This document shows, in pieces, positions 51,055 to 60,515 of a stretch of DNA of 64,000 bases. The stretch covers positions 1 through 64,000 of the forward strand of contig NZ_CAJYVE010000031.1 of assembly GCF_913777995.1 (NCBI RefSeq). Reading direction: 5' to 3'. The translations under genes were made by a program, and so were the position numbers. The first letter of the stretch is position 1, and each line of letters starts with the position of its first letter. Source of the stretch: an uncultured Pseudomonas sp. (GTDB lineage: Bacteria; Pseudomonadota; Gammaproteobacteria; Pseudomonadales; Pseudomonadaceae). The notes under the pieces were generated by a model. The model had not been told where the DNA came from. It saw only the letters and a program-made list of their open reading frames with translations, and searched no databases.

Positions 51055-53229
51055 TCAGAAGCTGTACTTGGCAGTCAGCATCAGGTTGCGCGGCGCGCCG
51101 TAGGTGTCGCCACCGTAGCTGGTCGAGTTGGAGATCGACGAGTAGTACTTGCGGTCGAAGACGTTGTTGGCATTGAGCTGCAGGTCGAGGTTCTGGTTGA
51201 CCCGGTAGCCGGCCATCAGGTCGGTGACCGCGTAGGCGCCCTGTTCCAGGCGGTAGCTGCCGCCGTCGGCCAGGGCGATGTCGTTGTACAGGCGGCTCTG
51301 CCAGTAGACGCTGCCACCGACGCGCAGTTTTTCCAGCGGGCCCTGCAGGTGGTAGGTGGTGGTCACTTTGAACAGGTGTTCCGGGGTGTCGGTGTCGAAG
51401 CGCTGGTTGACGTTCTGCGGATTGGCGGCGTCCTTGAGGGTATGCACCCGGGCGTAGGTGTAGCCACCGCCGACCTGCCAGTTTTCGGTCAGCGCGCCTT
51501 GCAGTTCCAGTTCGATACCCTGGCTGCGGATCTCGCCGGAGGCTTCCGCGCAACTGGCTTGCGGGCAGTTCGGTACCACCACGTCCACCGCACGGTTTTC
51601 CTGGTCGATGCGGAACAGCGCCAGGCTGGCGTTCAGCGCGCCGTCGAAGTACGCGCCCTTGATGCCCACCTCGTAGTTCTTGCCGACGATCGGCCGTACC
51701 GGGCTGCCGGAGGTGTCCTTCTCACTCTGCGGGGTGAAGATGTCGCTGTAGCTGGCGTACACCGAGTGGTGCTCGTCCAGGTCGTAGATCAGGCCGGCGT
51801 AGCGGGTCACGTTGCGGGTGACCTTGTAGTCGCCGTCGCCATCGCGGTTGTCGTAGTCGTACCAGTCCAGGCGGCCACCGAGGATCAGCTTCAGCGGGTC
51901 GGCGAGGCTCAGGCGGGTGGTCAGGTACACGCCGTCCTGGGTGGTCACCGTGCGGGCGTTGTTGGTATGGGTAAAGTTCGGCTTGCCGCCGTTGAGCGGC
52001 CAGTTCAGGTCATAGGGGCTGTAGTTGTGGGTGGTCATGTCGTAGATGCGCTTGCTGGCGCCGACCACCAGTTCATGGGTGCGGCCAAAGGCCTGGAACG
52101 GGCCGCTGGCGAAGGCATCCACGCCGGCCTGGTTCTCGTCGTAGGTGGCCTGGTAGACGGTACGCGCCAGGCTGTTGTTGACCCAGCGCGACTGATACGA
52201 GCCGGAGAACAGGGCGTTCTGCTCGGCATAGTTGGCGTTGACCTGCAATTGCCAGTCGTTGGCCAGGCGCTGGCGCAACTCGGCGAACACCGTGTTGATT
52301 TCCTGGTCCTTGTTTTCCCAACTCGTGCCGGGGTTGTAGGAGCGCGGCAGATCCAGGTGGTGGCCGTCCAGGCCGACCATCGAGGCGCCCCAGAAGTAGT
52401 TGGTCTTGTCCTTCTGGTGCGAAAAGCCCAGGGTCAGGGTGGTGTCGTCGCTGAGGTCGGCCTCGGTGACGGCATAGAACAGGCCGTGGTCTTCCTCGGC
52501 GCGGTCGATGAAGCTGTTGGCGTCGCGGTAGGAGGTCACCACGCGGCCGCGCAGGGTGCCGCTGCTGTTCAGCGGGCTGGAAGCATCCACCTCACCCCGG
52601 TAGTCGTCCCAGCTGCCCAAGGCGCCGGTCAGGGTCACCTTCTGCTCGGCCAGCGGGCGCTTGCGCACCAGGTTGACCGCCGCCGAGGGGTTGCCGGCCC
52701 CGGTCACCAGGCCGGTGGCACCGCGCACGATCTCGACGCGGTCGAACATCGCCAGGTTTGGCTGGGCGCCAACGCTGTTGCCGTTGTAGCCGCTGGGGAT
52801 GCCGTCGTACATCAGGTTGTCGATGTCGAAACCGCGTGCCGAATAGGTCTGTCGGCCCGGGCCGCTGGAATAGTCGAGAAACAGCCCCGGTGTGGCCCTG
52901 ACCACGTCGTTGATGCTGGTCATGTCCTGGTCGTCCATACGCTGACGGGTGATCACCGTCACGGACTGAGGCGTTTCGCGCAGGCTCATCGGCAGCTTGG
53001 TCGCCGTGGCCATGCTGCCGGTGGTGTAGGACCGGCTGCCTTCGGTGGTGCTGCCCAGCTCGGCCGGCAGGGCGCTGCTGTCGATGGCGATCGCGCCCAG
53101 GCTGAGGCTGGCCGGTTTATCCGGGGAGGTTTCGGCGGCCCAGGCCTGGCCTATCGAGGCCATGCAGATGGCCACGGCCAAGAGATCACGGGACGGGCTG
53201 AAACGCTGCCGAGCGATACGACGCGACAT
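51055..53229 (-). CDS. TonB-dependent ferrisiderophore receptor
   Basis: The 724-residue outer-membrane protein has a signal peptide, a TonB-dependent plug (SLRETPQSVTVITRQRMDDQ, residues about 80-98, and DRVEIVRGATGLVTGAGNPSAAVNLVRKRP) and a 22-strand barrel ending in aromatic Phe (LTAKYSF). It lacks the N-terminal secretin/STN extension of FpvA-type signalling receptors, so it probably does not signal through an anti-sigma factor. The ATG at 53229 has AGGAG 8 nt upstream. The sequence is most like FhuE/FoxA/pyoverdine-type receptors; the ligand is not determined. A Fur-like site lies upstream. Confidence 0.92.
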   Translation of the reverse strand: MSRRIARQRFSPSRDLLAVAICMASIGQAWAAETSPDKPASLSLGAIAIDSSALPAELGSTTEGSRSYTTGSMATATKLPMSLRETPQSVTVITRQRMDDQDMTSINDVVRATPGLFLDYSSGPGRQTYSARGFDIDNLMYDGIPSGYNGNSVGAQPNLAMFDRVEIVRGATGLVTGAGNPSAAVNLVRKRPLAEQKVTLTGALGSWDDYRGEVDASSPLNSSGTLRGRVVTSYRDANSFIDRAEEDHGLFYAVTEADLSDDTTLTLGFSHQKDKTNYFWGASMVGLDGHHLDLPRSYNPGTSWENKDQEINTVFAELRQRLANDWQLQVNANYAEQNALFSGSYQSRWVNNSLARTVYQATYDENQAGVDAFASGPFQAFGRTHELVVGASKRIYDMTTHNYSPYDLNWPLNGGKPNFTHTNNARTVTTQDGVYLTTRLSLADPLKLILGGRLDWYDYDNRDGDGDYKVTRNVTRYAGLIYDLDEHHSVYASYSDIFTPQSEKDTSGSPVRPIVGKNYEVGIKGAYFDGALNASLALFRIDQENRAVDVVVPNCPQASCAEASGEIRSQGIELELQGALTENWQVGGGYTYARVHTLKDAANPQNVNQRFDTDTPEHLFKVTTTYHLQGPLEKLRVGGSVYWQSRLYNDIALADGGSYRLEQGAYAVTDLMAGYRVNQNLDLQLNANNVFDRKYYSSISNSTSYGGDTYGAPRNLMLTAKYSF

Positions 53230-53263
53230 GAAAGGGGCTCCTGATGAACTGCTAAGGCTTATG

Positions 53264-53288
53264 GTTATGAGAATCGTTAGCAATAATT
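53264..53288 (-). promoter_or_regulatory. Fur-box-like site of the siderophore receptor gene
   Basis: In the plus strand TGAGAATCGTTAGCAATAA (53268-53286) resembles the AT-rich Fur consensus with GAGAAT-N3-TAGCAAT hexamer spacing common upstream of iron-uptake genes. It lies ~35-60 bp upstream of the receptor start, where Fe-Fur would repress. Confidence 0.7.
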
Positions 53289-53383
53289 GTGTCAGGATCT
53301 GTCGGTCTGTAAAAGCGTGTTAATCGAAAATTTCGATGGCAGAGGCGCTGGCAGGCCCGACGCAGGGCCTTCGCGGAAAGGAC

Positions 53384-53405
53384 AACGCCGCGAATCCGCG
53401 GCGTT
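53384..53405 (-). terminator. Hairpin downstream of the pirin gene
   Basis: AACGCCGCG-AATC-CGCGGCGTT is a perfect 9-bp stem with a 4-nt loop, 36 bp after the pirin stop codon. On the minus strand it is followed by GTCCTTTCC rather than a clean T-run, so termination would be moderate. Confidence 0.65.
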
Positions 53406-53440
53406 GGAGGGCGTGAAGACACGGGTTTTGCGTGTCGGGG

Positions 53441-54163
53441 TCATGGTCGGCTAGGGCGTTCCTGGGCACGCAGGTCGAACACCAGCACTTCGGCATCGGT
53501 ACCTTGGCTCAGCTCCAGAAGCTGCTCGTCCCGCACCTTGACGCCGTCACCGGCATTCAGGGCCTGGCCATTCAGGGTCACGCTGCCGCGCGCCACATGG
53601 ACATAGGCGTAGCGGTCGGCGGCCAGTTGCAGCTGGGCCTTTTCCGCGCCGTCGAACAGGCCGGCATACACTCGCGCGTCCTGGCGCACCTGCAGCGAAC
53701 CGTCCTGGCCGTCCGGCGAGATGATCAGCTTCAGCTGGCCGCGTTTGTCTTCGGCGCTGAAGTGCTGCTGCTGGTAGTTCGGGGTGGCGCCGCTGACGTT
53801 GGGCACGATCCAGATTTGCAGGAAATGCACCAGTTCGTCATGCGAATGGTTGAACTCGCTGTGCGCCACGCCGCTGCCGGCGCTCATCAACTGCACGTCG
53901 CCAGGGCGGATCACCGAGCCAGTGCCCAGGGTGTCCTTGTGCTCCAGCGCGCCTTCGAGCACGTAGGAAAAGATTTCCATGTCGCGGTGCGGGTGCTGGC
54001 CGAAGCCCTTGCCGGCCTGGACACGGTCGTCGTTGATCACCAGCAGGTCGGAAAAGCCCATTTCCTGCGGGTTGTAGTAGTTGGCGAAGGAGAAGGTGTG
54101 GTGTGAGTTCAGCCAGCCATGGTTGGCCGCACCGCGTTCGGAAGCCTTGCGAAGAGTGAGCAT
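53441..54163 (-). CDS. Pirin-family bicupin (YhaK-like)
   Basis: The 240-residue protein has two cupin folds. The N-terminal one carries the pirin metal site HPHRDMEIFSYVLEGALEHKD and GSGVAHSEFNHS. The start LRKASERGAANHGWLNSHHTFSF is typical. Bacterial pirins include YhaK (redox-sensitive) and quercetinase-like dioxygenases. GGAG precedes ATG 54163. It is divergent from the GlxA-type regulator gene. Confidence 0.92.
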   Translation of the reverse strand: MLTLRKASERGAANHGWLNSHHTFSFANYYNPQEMGFSDLLVINDDRVQAGKGFGQHPHRDMEIFSYVLEGALEHKDTLGTGSVIRPGDVQLMSAGSGVAHSEFNHSHDELVHFLQIWIVPNVSGATPNYQQQHFSAEDKRGQLKLIISPDGQDGSLQVRQDARVYAGLFDGAEKAQLQLAADRYAYVHVARGSVTLNGQALNAGDGVKVRDEQLLELSQGTDAEVLVFDLRAQERPSRP

Positions 54164-54389
54164 GATGGAATCTCCATTCTTTGCCGACCCTGCTGATTCA
54201 GGTGTCGGTGTGTTGGAAGCAAGGTTACCGCCGAAGCACTGTCGCAATAAGTAGCTCAATCATGAATGACTGTCACATTTGAGTTGACAGTTTTCGACGC
54301 GCATCTGACTATCTGTTAACTCTTGTAAGCAGCTGTGTACGACTCGGCCTTACCCTGATGACTCTTTCTGACGCCATGACTGCCTGCCC

Positions 54390-55340
54390 ATGAAAACCAT
54401 ATTCATGCTGGTCTTTCCGGACTTGCTGCTGCTGGACATGTCCGGACCGCTGGAAGTGTTTTCCATCGCCAACCGCTACCTGCCGGCCGAGGATCATTAC
54501 CGCATCGTTACCGTCGGTTCCGAGCCGGGCGGGTTGCGTGCCTCCAACGGTGTGGTGGTGCACGCCGACCTGACCCTGGCGCAGGCCAGCGAGCCCTGCG
54601 ACCTGCTGCTGGTACCGGGCGGTCCGGGGGCCTATGACCGGCACATGCCGCAGGTGCTGGCCTGGCTGCAAGAGGCCGTGCAGCGTGCCGACTGCTATGG
54701 CTCGATCTGCACCGGCGCCTTCATCCTCGGGGAGGCGGGCCTGTTGGACGGGCGGCGGGTGACCACTCACTGGCATTACACCGAGCGGCTGATCAAGCGC
54801 TTTCCCAAGGCGCTGGTGGAAACCGATCACATTCACCTGCAGGACGGCAAGCTGCTGACCTCCGGCGGGGTGACTGCCGGTATCGACATGGCCCTGGCCG
54901 TGGTCGCCCGTGACCATGGCAAGAAGGTCGCCCAGGACGTGGCCAAGGTGCTGCTGGTGCTGATGAAGCGCCAGGGCGGGCAGGCGCAGTTCAGCCCGTT
55001 GATGAATACCCTGGCGGGGCCGGAGACCTTGTTGAACCGGGTGCAGAATCAGGTGCTGGAGCAGCTTGAAGAACCCTTTACCGTCGAGCGCATGGCGACG
55101 CTGGCGAACATGAGTGCCCGGCACTTCTCGCGGCTGTTCGCGCGTGAAATGGGCATGACGCCCATGGAGTTCCTGCAGAACGCGCGTATCGATCGTGCCC
55201 GCAGCCTGCTGGAAATCACCGACCTGCCACTCAAGACCATTGCCTACAAGAGTGGCTTTGGCAGCGTTCGGCACATGCGCCAGCTGTTCAATGCCCGGCT
55301 CGGGCTGACCCCGGTGCAGTACCGCGAGCAGTTCAGCTGA
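54390..55340 (+). CDS. GlxA-family AraC regulator with DJ-1/PfpI-like domain
   Basis: The 316-residue product has an N-terminal class-I glutamine-amidotransferase-like domain (MLVFPDLLLLDMSGPLEVFSIANRY, then GSICTGAFILGEAGLLDGRRVTTHW with the nucleophile-position Cys) and a C-terminal AraC pair of helix-turn-helix units (MATLANMSARHFSRLFAREMGMTP, IAYKSGFGSVRHMRQLFNARLG). GlxA-type proteins activate catabolic or stress genes. Divergence from the pirin gene makes that gene the likely target. Confidence 0.92.
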   Translation: MKTIFMLVFPDLLLLDMSGPLEVFSIANRYLPAEDHYRIVTVGSEPGGLRASNGVVVHADLTLAQASEPCDLLLVPGGPGAYDRHMPQVLAWLQEAVQRADCYGSICTGAFILGEAGLLDGRRVTTHWHYTERLIKRFPKALVETDHIHLQDGKLLTSGGVTAGIDMALAVVARDHGKKVAQDVAKVLLVLMKRQGGQAQFSPLMNTLAGPETLLNRVQNQVLEQLEEPFTVERMATLANMSARHFSRLFAREMGMTPMEFLQNARIDRARSLLEITDLPLKTIAYKSGFGSVRHMRQLFNARLGLTPVQYREQFS

Positions 55341-55520
55341 CCGGCTGAGTGTCGCGCTGGCCGTGCCTTTCAGGCGGGTGTCCGCATAGGGCACCGCAAT
55401 GACCGGATCGAGTCCCCCGCCGCGATTGTTTCGATTCCCCTGGCTGCGAAGATAAACACTCTCTAATTCCTGACCATCAGGCGCTGTGCGGACACGTTCG
55501 GGCAGTGCGTGGGAGTGCGC

Positions 55521-56969
55521 ATGAACAGTCTGGTCGCTCTTTCTGCCGAAGCGGTGCTGGTGTTCGGTCCCTACGTGTTCAACGTACGGCGCCGCCAGGT
55601 GCTGCGCGACGGCACGCCTCTGCCACTGGGCGGTCGCGCCCTGGATATCCTGCACGCTCTGGTGACGCGTGCCGGTACGGTACTCAGCAAGCAGGAACTC
55701 ATCGAACAGGTCTGGCCCGACTCGGTGGTCGAGGAAGTCAACCTGCGCGTGCAGATCGCTGCCTTGCGACGCTCGCTGGGAGGTGGGCGCAATGGCCAGC
55801 GCTACATCGCTACCGTCGCGCCACGTGGCTACAGTTTCATCGCTCCGGTGAGCCACGCCGTCGAAACGGGCAAGCCTGGCACTGACGCGACCTGCTCGCT
55901 GCACAACCTGCCGGCGGCCCTGACCCCGATGATCGGCCGGCATGCGGAGCTGGCGGCGCTGGCGCACCAGTTGGCAGCCAGACGCCAGATAACCCTGGTC
56001 GGGCCTGCCGGGGTGGGCAAGAGCCGTCTGGCCTGCCGCTTGGCCGAATTGCGTATCGGCCTGTACCGCGACGGTGTCTGGCTGATCGATTGCGCCACGC
56101 TCGGGCCAGGGCAGTTGTCGTCGCGCCTACAGACGCTGTGGCCGGCCGGGACGGCGCAGGCCACCCTTCAGGGCCTGTTGCTGCTCGACAGCGCCGAGTG
56201 CCTGTCGGCCGAGTGCCGGCAGGTGCTGCTGCAGTGGTGTGCGGCTGCGCCGCAGCTGACACTGCTCGCCACCAGCCGACGGCCCTTGAATATTCCAGGG
56301 GAATATCTGCATCGGGTCAGCGGGCTGGAGGGCGGCGTGCAGGGCGCGGCGGTGCAACTGTGGATCAGTCGCGCCCAGGCCTGCCAGCCGGGTTATGTCT
56401 TGCGTGACGGCGAGCTGACGGTGGTGGCCGATATGTGCCAGGAACTGGACGGCCTGCCGTTGGCCATCGAACTGCTGGCAGCGCAGCTCGATGTGTTCTC
56501 GCTCACCGGCCTGCGGGCGCAGATGGCCGACCCGCGCTGGCTGTTCGGCCTGACACGGCGTACCGGTATCGCACGCCAGCAGTCGCTGGCGGCGGCGCTG
56601 GACTGGCGCCATGCGCGGCTGGAGGAACAGCAGCAGAGGCTGTTGATGGGTCTGGCGGCCTTGCCCGCCGTCTTCACGTTCGCTTCGGCGGCCTGTGCGC
56701 TGTGTGGCGCCGATTACGCCGTGGAGCAACTGCGCGAAGGGCTGCTGCGGCTCAAGGAAGAGTCGCTGCTTGTTCAGGTCGTCGATCAGCAGGGTGGGCG
56801 TTACCGACTCCTGCAGATCGTGCGCCTGCATGCCCTGGCCGGGCGCCAGGACTGGCCGCTGGGGTGGACTGTGGAACGCTGGACAGCCATGGGGCGGGAT
56901 GGCGACACCCGAAGGCTGGAAGAGCGGGAGTCCCGTGTCTTCACGGCTGAAGCCGGTCCTACAGGTTAG
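55521..56969 (+). CDS. Winged-helix/NB-ATPase regulator, C-terminally truncated
   Basis: The 482-residue product has an OmpR-like winged helix (residues about 10-105, LSKQELIEQVWPDSVVEEVNLRVQIAALRRSLG), then an AAA/NB-type ATPase with Walker A GPAGVGKSRLA, Walker B LLLLDSAE and a TSRRPL sensor. Its relative at 57073-59841 is 922 residues long with a large tetratricopeptide-like C-terminal part that is missing here. The last ~20 residues (ESRVFTAEAGPTG) are encoded by REP sequence and the stop TAG is completed by the first G of a MITE end. GGGAG precedes ATG 55521. It is a truncated paralogue that may still bind DNA. Confidence 0.85.
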   Translation: MNSLVALSAEAVLVFGPYVFNVRRRQVLRDGTPLPLGGRALDILHALVTRAGTVLSKQELIEQVWPDSVVEEVNLRVQIAALRRSLGGGRNGQRYIATVAPRGYSFIAPVSHAVETGKPGTDATCSLHNLPAALTPMIGRHAELAALAHQLAARRQITLVGPAGVGKSRLACRLAELRIGLYRDGVWLIDCATLGPGQLSSRLQTLWPAGTAQATLQGLLLLDSAECLSAECRQVLLQWCAAAPQLTLLATSRRPLNIPGEYLHRVSGLEGGVQGAAVQLWISRAQACQPGYVLRDGELTVVADMCQELDGLPLAIELLAAQLDVFSLTGLRAQMADPRWLFGLTRRTGIARQQSLAAALDWRHARLEEQQQRLLMGLAALPAVFTFASAACALCGADYAVEQLREGLLRLKEESLLVQVVDQQGGRYRLLQIVRLHALAGRQDWPLGWTVERWTAMGRDGDTRRLEERESRVFTAEAGPTG

Positions 56970-57050
56970 GTTTTGTACGAAAAGTACTGGCGCTCGGCCG
57001 TGCGGCTAAAAAAGGCTGGTCCACCAGCCCGGTGGATCGCCACCCGACCG
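56969..57050 (+). mobile_element. MITE end fragment
   Basis: GGTTTTGTACGAAAAGT (56969-56985) is identical to the right terminal repeat of the 24951-25178 element, and the following GGCGCTCGGCCGTGCGGCTAAAAAAGGCTGG resembles its interior in reverse orientation. The other end is not present before the next gene. It directly follows a REP-like GGCTGAAGCCGGTCCTACAGG at 56946-56966. Confidence 0.7.
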
Positions 57051-57072
57051 CGGCTTGAGCTGCCAAGCGTGC

Positions 57073-59841
57073 TCATTCCCCACTCAGCAGCGCTCGCGCT
57101 GCGGGCAGTTCCGGCACTTCGCAGTCGCTGGCAAACCCCGCCAGCACCGGCACCAGCAGGGCCTGGCTTTCGGCATTGCGGCCCTCGGCCTGGCAGAGGC
57201 GCGCCAGGCTGATGGCGCTGCGCAGTTCCCAGAGCTTGGCGCCTTGTTGGCGGGCGATCTCCAGGGCCTGGCGCAGTTGCCCCTCGGTACGCTCGTCGGC
57301 CTGAGCTTCGGCGTGGCAACGCAGCAGTTCCGCCGTGCACCAGCCGGCCTCGCCCAGCCGGGCGCGTTGCAGCTGCTCGCTGCCGACCGGCCCGCCACGC
57401 AGGGTCAGCAGGATGTCACGTAGCAGGCCGGTGGCCGGGCTGGCGGGTTGCACCGGCAGGTTCAGCAGCCGCGCATAGTGCTGGGCCCAAGTATAGAACA
57501 GCACTACCGAATGTCGATGGGCGTGGCGCAGCAGCAGTTGCACACGTTCGTTGGCCTGCTGCGGCTGCTCGCTGTACAACGCGATGGGGCAGCCGGCCAG
57601 GGCCAGGGTGTAGCACACCGACAGCCCGTGATCGATCTGCAGGGCCAGTTCCAGGGCCTGATGCGCGATGTGCTGGGCCTGCCGGAGTTCACCCTGCAGC
57701 CAGAGGATGCGTGCCAGCACGGTCAGCGCCGCGACGCGCTGGTCGTACTGGATACCGAAGCCGTAGCTGAAGCGATTGGCGTGTCCGCTCGAGGCCAGGC
57801 TCTGGATGACTTCCTCGGCCAGCTGCCGGGCGGCGCCCTGTCGGCCGCTGTAGTGCAGCGCCAGTACCTGCAGGCGACGGGCACTGAGGTCGTTGGCGGC
57901 AGCGCCGTTGAGTTGGTCGAATTGCTGGCTCTGCCGCCAGGCGGCCTGATAGTCGCCACGGCACAGATTGACCGCCATGTGCCCGGATACTGCGCGCATC
58001 AGGCCATCGGCTTCACCGGCCTGTTCGGCGAGGCGGCGCGCTTCTACGAAGGCATCCACGGTTTCCAGGTCCGGCCCGCGACTGTGGTAATGATCATTGC
58101 CCAGTGCCAGGCGCAGTTGCAGCTCCAGGCGCGGGCAGCGGCTGCTGCCCTGATGCAGGGCCTGCAGGGCCTTGCGCACATAGCTGCCATGTTCCTTGAG
58201 TCGCGAGAGTTCCTGCCACAGCGGTGCGGAATGCGCCACCAGCGACACCGCCAGCGCCCGTGGCCCTTCACCGTTGAGTCCCCAGTCCAGCACTTCGCGC
58301 ACGTCATCCAGGCAGCGCGCATAGCGTGCCAGCCACTGCCGGGTGGGCAGCCGCTGCCAGTCGTCACGAGCCTGCTGCATGAGTGCCAGACAGTGTTCGG
58401 CATAGCGTTCCAGGGTGGCGGGCAACTCGCCACTCTGGCGCAGTTTGTCCAGCGCGTAGAGGCGGGTGGTGCCGAGCAGGCGATAGAAGACTTCGTCATC
58501 GTCGATCTCGACATTGAGCATCGACTTGTTGGCCAACTGACCGATGACGTGGCTCAGATCCGAGCTGGGCAACCGGGCGTCGCCGGCCACCGCCAGGGCC
58601 GAGTCCAGGGCGAAGCGCCCCTTGAACACCGCAAGGCGGTTCAGGCACAGCTGTTCGCCGGGGGCGAGCAGGTTGAAGCTCCAGTCCAGGGTGGCCAGCA
58701 GGGTCTGCTGGCGCGGTGTGCCGTCCGGACGAGCGGCGATGCTCAGCCCGGGGTCGTTCTGCAATTGCTGATGCAGGCCCTGCAGACCCAGCTCGGCCAC
58801 CTGTGCGGCGGCCAGTTCGATGGCCAGCGGAATGCCCTCCAGGTGCCGACAGATGTCGCTGGCCAGGGCGATGTCATGCGCATCGAGGTTCACGGGTTCC
58901 GAGCCGTTCGCGACCCGTTCCAGGAACAGTTGCACGGCAGCGAAACCCAGGGCCTGGGCCTCGGGCAGCTCGCCGGGTGGGCAGTCCAGGCCGTCCAGTC
59001 GCTGTACGGTTTCACCTTCGGCACGCAGGCGCTCGCGGCTGGTGGTGAGAATATGCACCTGGGGGGCGCTGCGCAGGATCTGTTCGCAGAGTACGGCCAC
59101 CGCATCGATCAGGTGCTCGCAGTTGTCGATCACCAGCAGCAGGTGCCGGTCACGCAGCCAGTGGCACAGTGGGCCTAGAGGATCGCCGGCGTCCGGTGCC
59201 AGCTCCAGCAGCGCGGCCAGTTGCGGTGCCACGCGCAGCGGGTCGGAAAGGGTCGCGAGGTCGAGCAGGCGGATGCCATCGCGGTAATGACCGATCAGCT
59301 GCTCGGCGATACTCAGGGCCACGCAGGTCTTGCCGATGCCGCCCGGCCCGGTGAGGGTGATCAGACGCTGCTCGTGCATGTGCTGGAGCACCTGCTCGAC
59401 CACGGCCTGGCGGCCGATCAGCCGCGCCTGGCGGGGTGGCAGGTTGTGGCTGGCCATCGTGGGCTCCGTGGGCTCGACTCTCGGCGCTGAATGCTGCAGA
59501 CGCACCACCGGCGCCACCAGGCTGTAGCCGCGCTGGGCGACGGTGACGATGTAGCGCTGGCCATTTTGGCCGTCGCCCAAGGCCTTGCGCAGCGCCGCCA
59601 TGTGCACGCGCAGGTTGCTGTCCTCGACCACGCTGGTGGGCCATACGCGGCTCATCAGGTGCTGACGGCTGACCACCTCGCCAGGCTGTTCGAGCAGCAC
59701 CAGCAGGATGTCCAGGGCGCGGCTGGACAGGCGCAAGGGCTGGTCGGTGTCGAGCACCAGGCGCTGCTGCGGGTAGATACGGTAGGGGCCGAATTGCAAA
59801 GCCTGGTCACAAGTGGGCAGCACGGCCGGATTCCTGAGCAT
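57073..59841 (-). CDS. Winged-helix/NB-ATPase/TPR-like transcriptional regulator
   Basis: The 922-residue protein has an OmpR/CadC-type winged helix (about 18-110), an NB-ARC-like ATPase (Walker A GPGGIGKTCVALS, Walker B LLLVIDNCEHLID, TSRERL sensor) and ~450 residues of helical repeats (ALQALHQGSSRCPRLELQLRLALG, LARILWLQGELRQAQHIAHQALELALQ and similar). This is the architecture of large signal-transducing ATPase regulators that assemble on ligand binding. It converges with the shorter relative ending at 56969. The function and ligand are unknown. Confidence 0.88.
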   Translation of the reverse strand: MLRNPAVLPTCDQALQFGPYRIYPQQRLVLDTDQPLRLSSRALDILLVLLEQPGEVVSRQHLMSRVWPTSVVEDSNLRVHMAALRKALGDGQNGQRYIVTVAQRGYSLVAPVVRLQHSAPRVEPTEPTMASHNLPPRQARLIGRQAVVEQVLQHMHEQRLITLTGPGGIGKTCVALSIAEQLIGHYRDGIRLLDLATLSDPLRVAPQLAALLELAPDAGDPLGPLCHWLRDRHLLLVIDNCEHLIDAVAVLCEQILRSAPQVHILTTSRERLRAEGETVQRLDGLDCPPGELPEAQALGFAAVQLFLERVANGSEPVNLDAHDIALASDICRHLEGIPLAIELAAAQVAELGLQGLHQQLQNDPGLSIAARPDGTPRQQTLLATLDWSFNLLAPGEQLCLNRLAVFKGRFALDSALAVAGDARLPSSDLSHVIGQLANKSMLNVEIDDDEVFYRLLGTTRLYALDKLRQSGELPATLERYAEHCLALMQQARDDWQRLPTRQWLARYARCLDDVREVLDWGLNGEGPRALAVSLVAHSAPLWQELSRLKEHGSYVRKALQALHQGSSRCPRLELQLRLALGNDHYHSRGPDLETVDAFVEARRLAEQAGEADGLMRAVSGHMAVNLCRGDYQAAWRQSQQFDQLNGAAANDLSARRLQVLALHYSGRQGAARQLAEEVIQSLASSGHANRFSYGFGIQYDQRVAALTVLARILWLQGELRQAQHIAHQALELALQIDHGLSVCYTLALAGCPIALYSEQPQQANERVQLLLRHAHRHSVVLFYTWAQHYARLLNLPVQPASPATGLLRDILLTLRGGPVGSEQLQRARLGEAGWCTAELLRCHAEAQADERTEGQLRQALEIARQQGAKLWELRSAISLARLCQAEGRNAESQALLVPVLAGFASDCEVPELPAARALLSGE

Positions 59842-59853
59842 GAGCCGATGAGG

Positions 59854-60315
59854 TCAGGTCGCGATCTGCATGTCGCGGCCCTGGGGGTTCTTTAGCGCAT
59901 GACCGCGCCAGGTCAAGGGCGTGATGCCTTCGCTGCGTGAAAAGATATGCGAAAAGTGCGATTGATCACAGAACCCGCATTCCTGGCTGATCTGGGTCAG
60001 GCTCAGGTCGGTGTGGGCGATCAGGCACTTGGCACGCAGGATGCGCTGCTCGCGGATCCACTCTTGCGGTGACAGGCCGGTGCTGCGTTTGAACGCTCGC
60101 GAGAAGTAGCTGCGCGACAGGGCGCAGGCCTGGGCCAGAACCGTGACTTCGATGTTCTCCCCCAGATTGTCGAGGATCAGTTGCTTGGCCAGCTTTTCTC
60201 GCCATGGGCTGAGTCCGCCGGGTGCCGTTTTCGCCGGGCGTGTCGGCGTATGCAGGCGCACGCAGAGGGCACAGGGTAGGCTTCGCGGGAGTCGGGAATT
60301 TTGAGTCATGGCCAT
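59854..60315 (-). CDS. Short AraC-type DNA-binding protein
   Basis: The 153-residue protein has an N-terminal Arg/Pro-rich tail of ~45 residues and two AraC helix-turn-helix units (LAQACALSRSYFSRAFKRSTG, ISQECGFCDQSHFSHIFSRSEGITPLTW) without an effector domain. It is a close relative of the protein encoded at 16270-16659. The first of two ATGs (60315, 60309) is used. It ends 13 bp before the ATPase-regulator gene start on the same strand, so the two are likely co-transcribed. Confidence 0.84.
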   Translation of the reverse strand: MAMTQNSRLPRSLPCALCVRLHTPTRPAKTAPGGLSPWREKLAKQLILDNLGENIEVTVLAQACALSRSYFSRAFKRSTGLSPQEWIREQRILRAKCLIAHTDLSLTQISQECGFCDQSHFSHIFSRSEGITPLTWRGHALKNPQGRDMQIAT

Positions 60316-60515
60316 TGTCCGTAAGTTTCGGGGAGGCATCGCTGCCTGGTACTAGCCCGCACCTTCCATGGGCAAACGTCCGCACAGAGGCCTTCATTTT
60401 TGGTGGGACGAAGAGGTATGACGAGTTAATCGTTGTTAATTCTGGCGGCTTCGATAGTGGCTTTTTGCTTTGCAATGCAGGCCCGGCAGGTCCCGGGCCA
60501 GAGCGCCCGGCGGCC

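Noticed and set aside
54309-55967. Minus-strand frame of ~550 residues opposite the GlxA-type regulator
   Set aside because: Antisense to two plus-strand genes with clear domains.
57448-59178. Plus-strand frame of ~576 residues
   Set aside because: Antisense to the 922-residue ATPase regulator.
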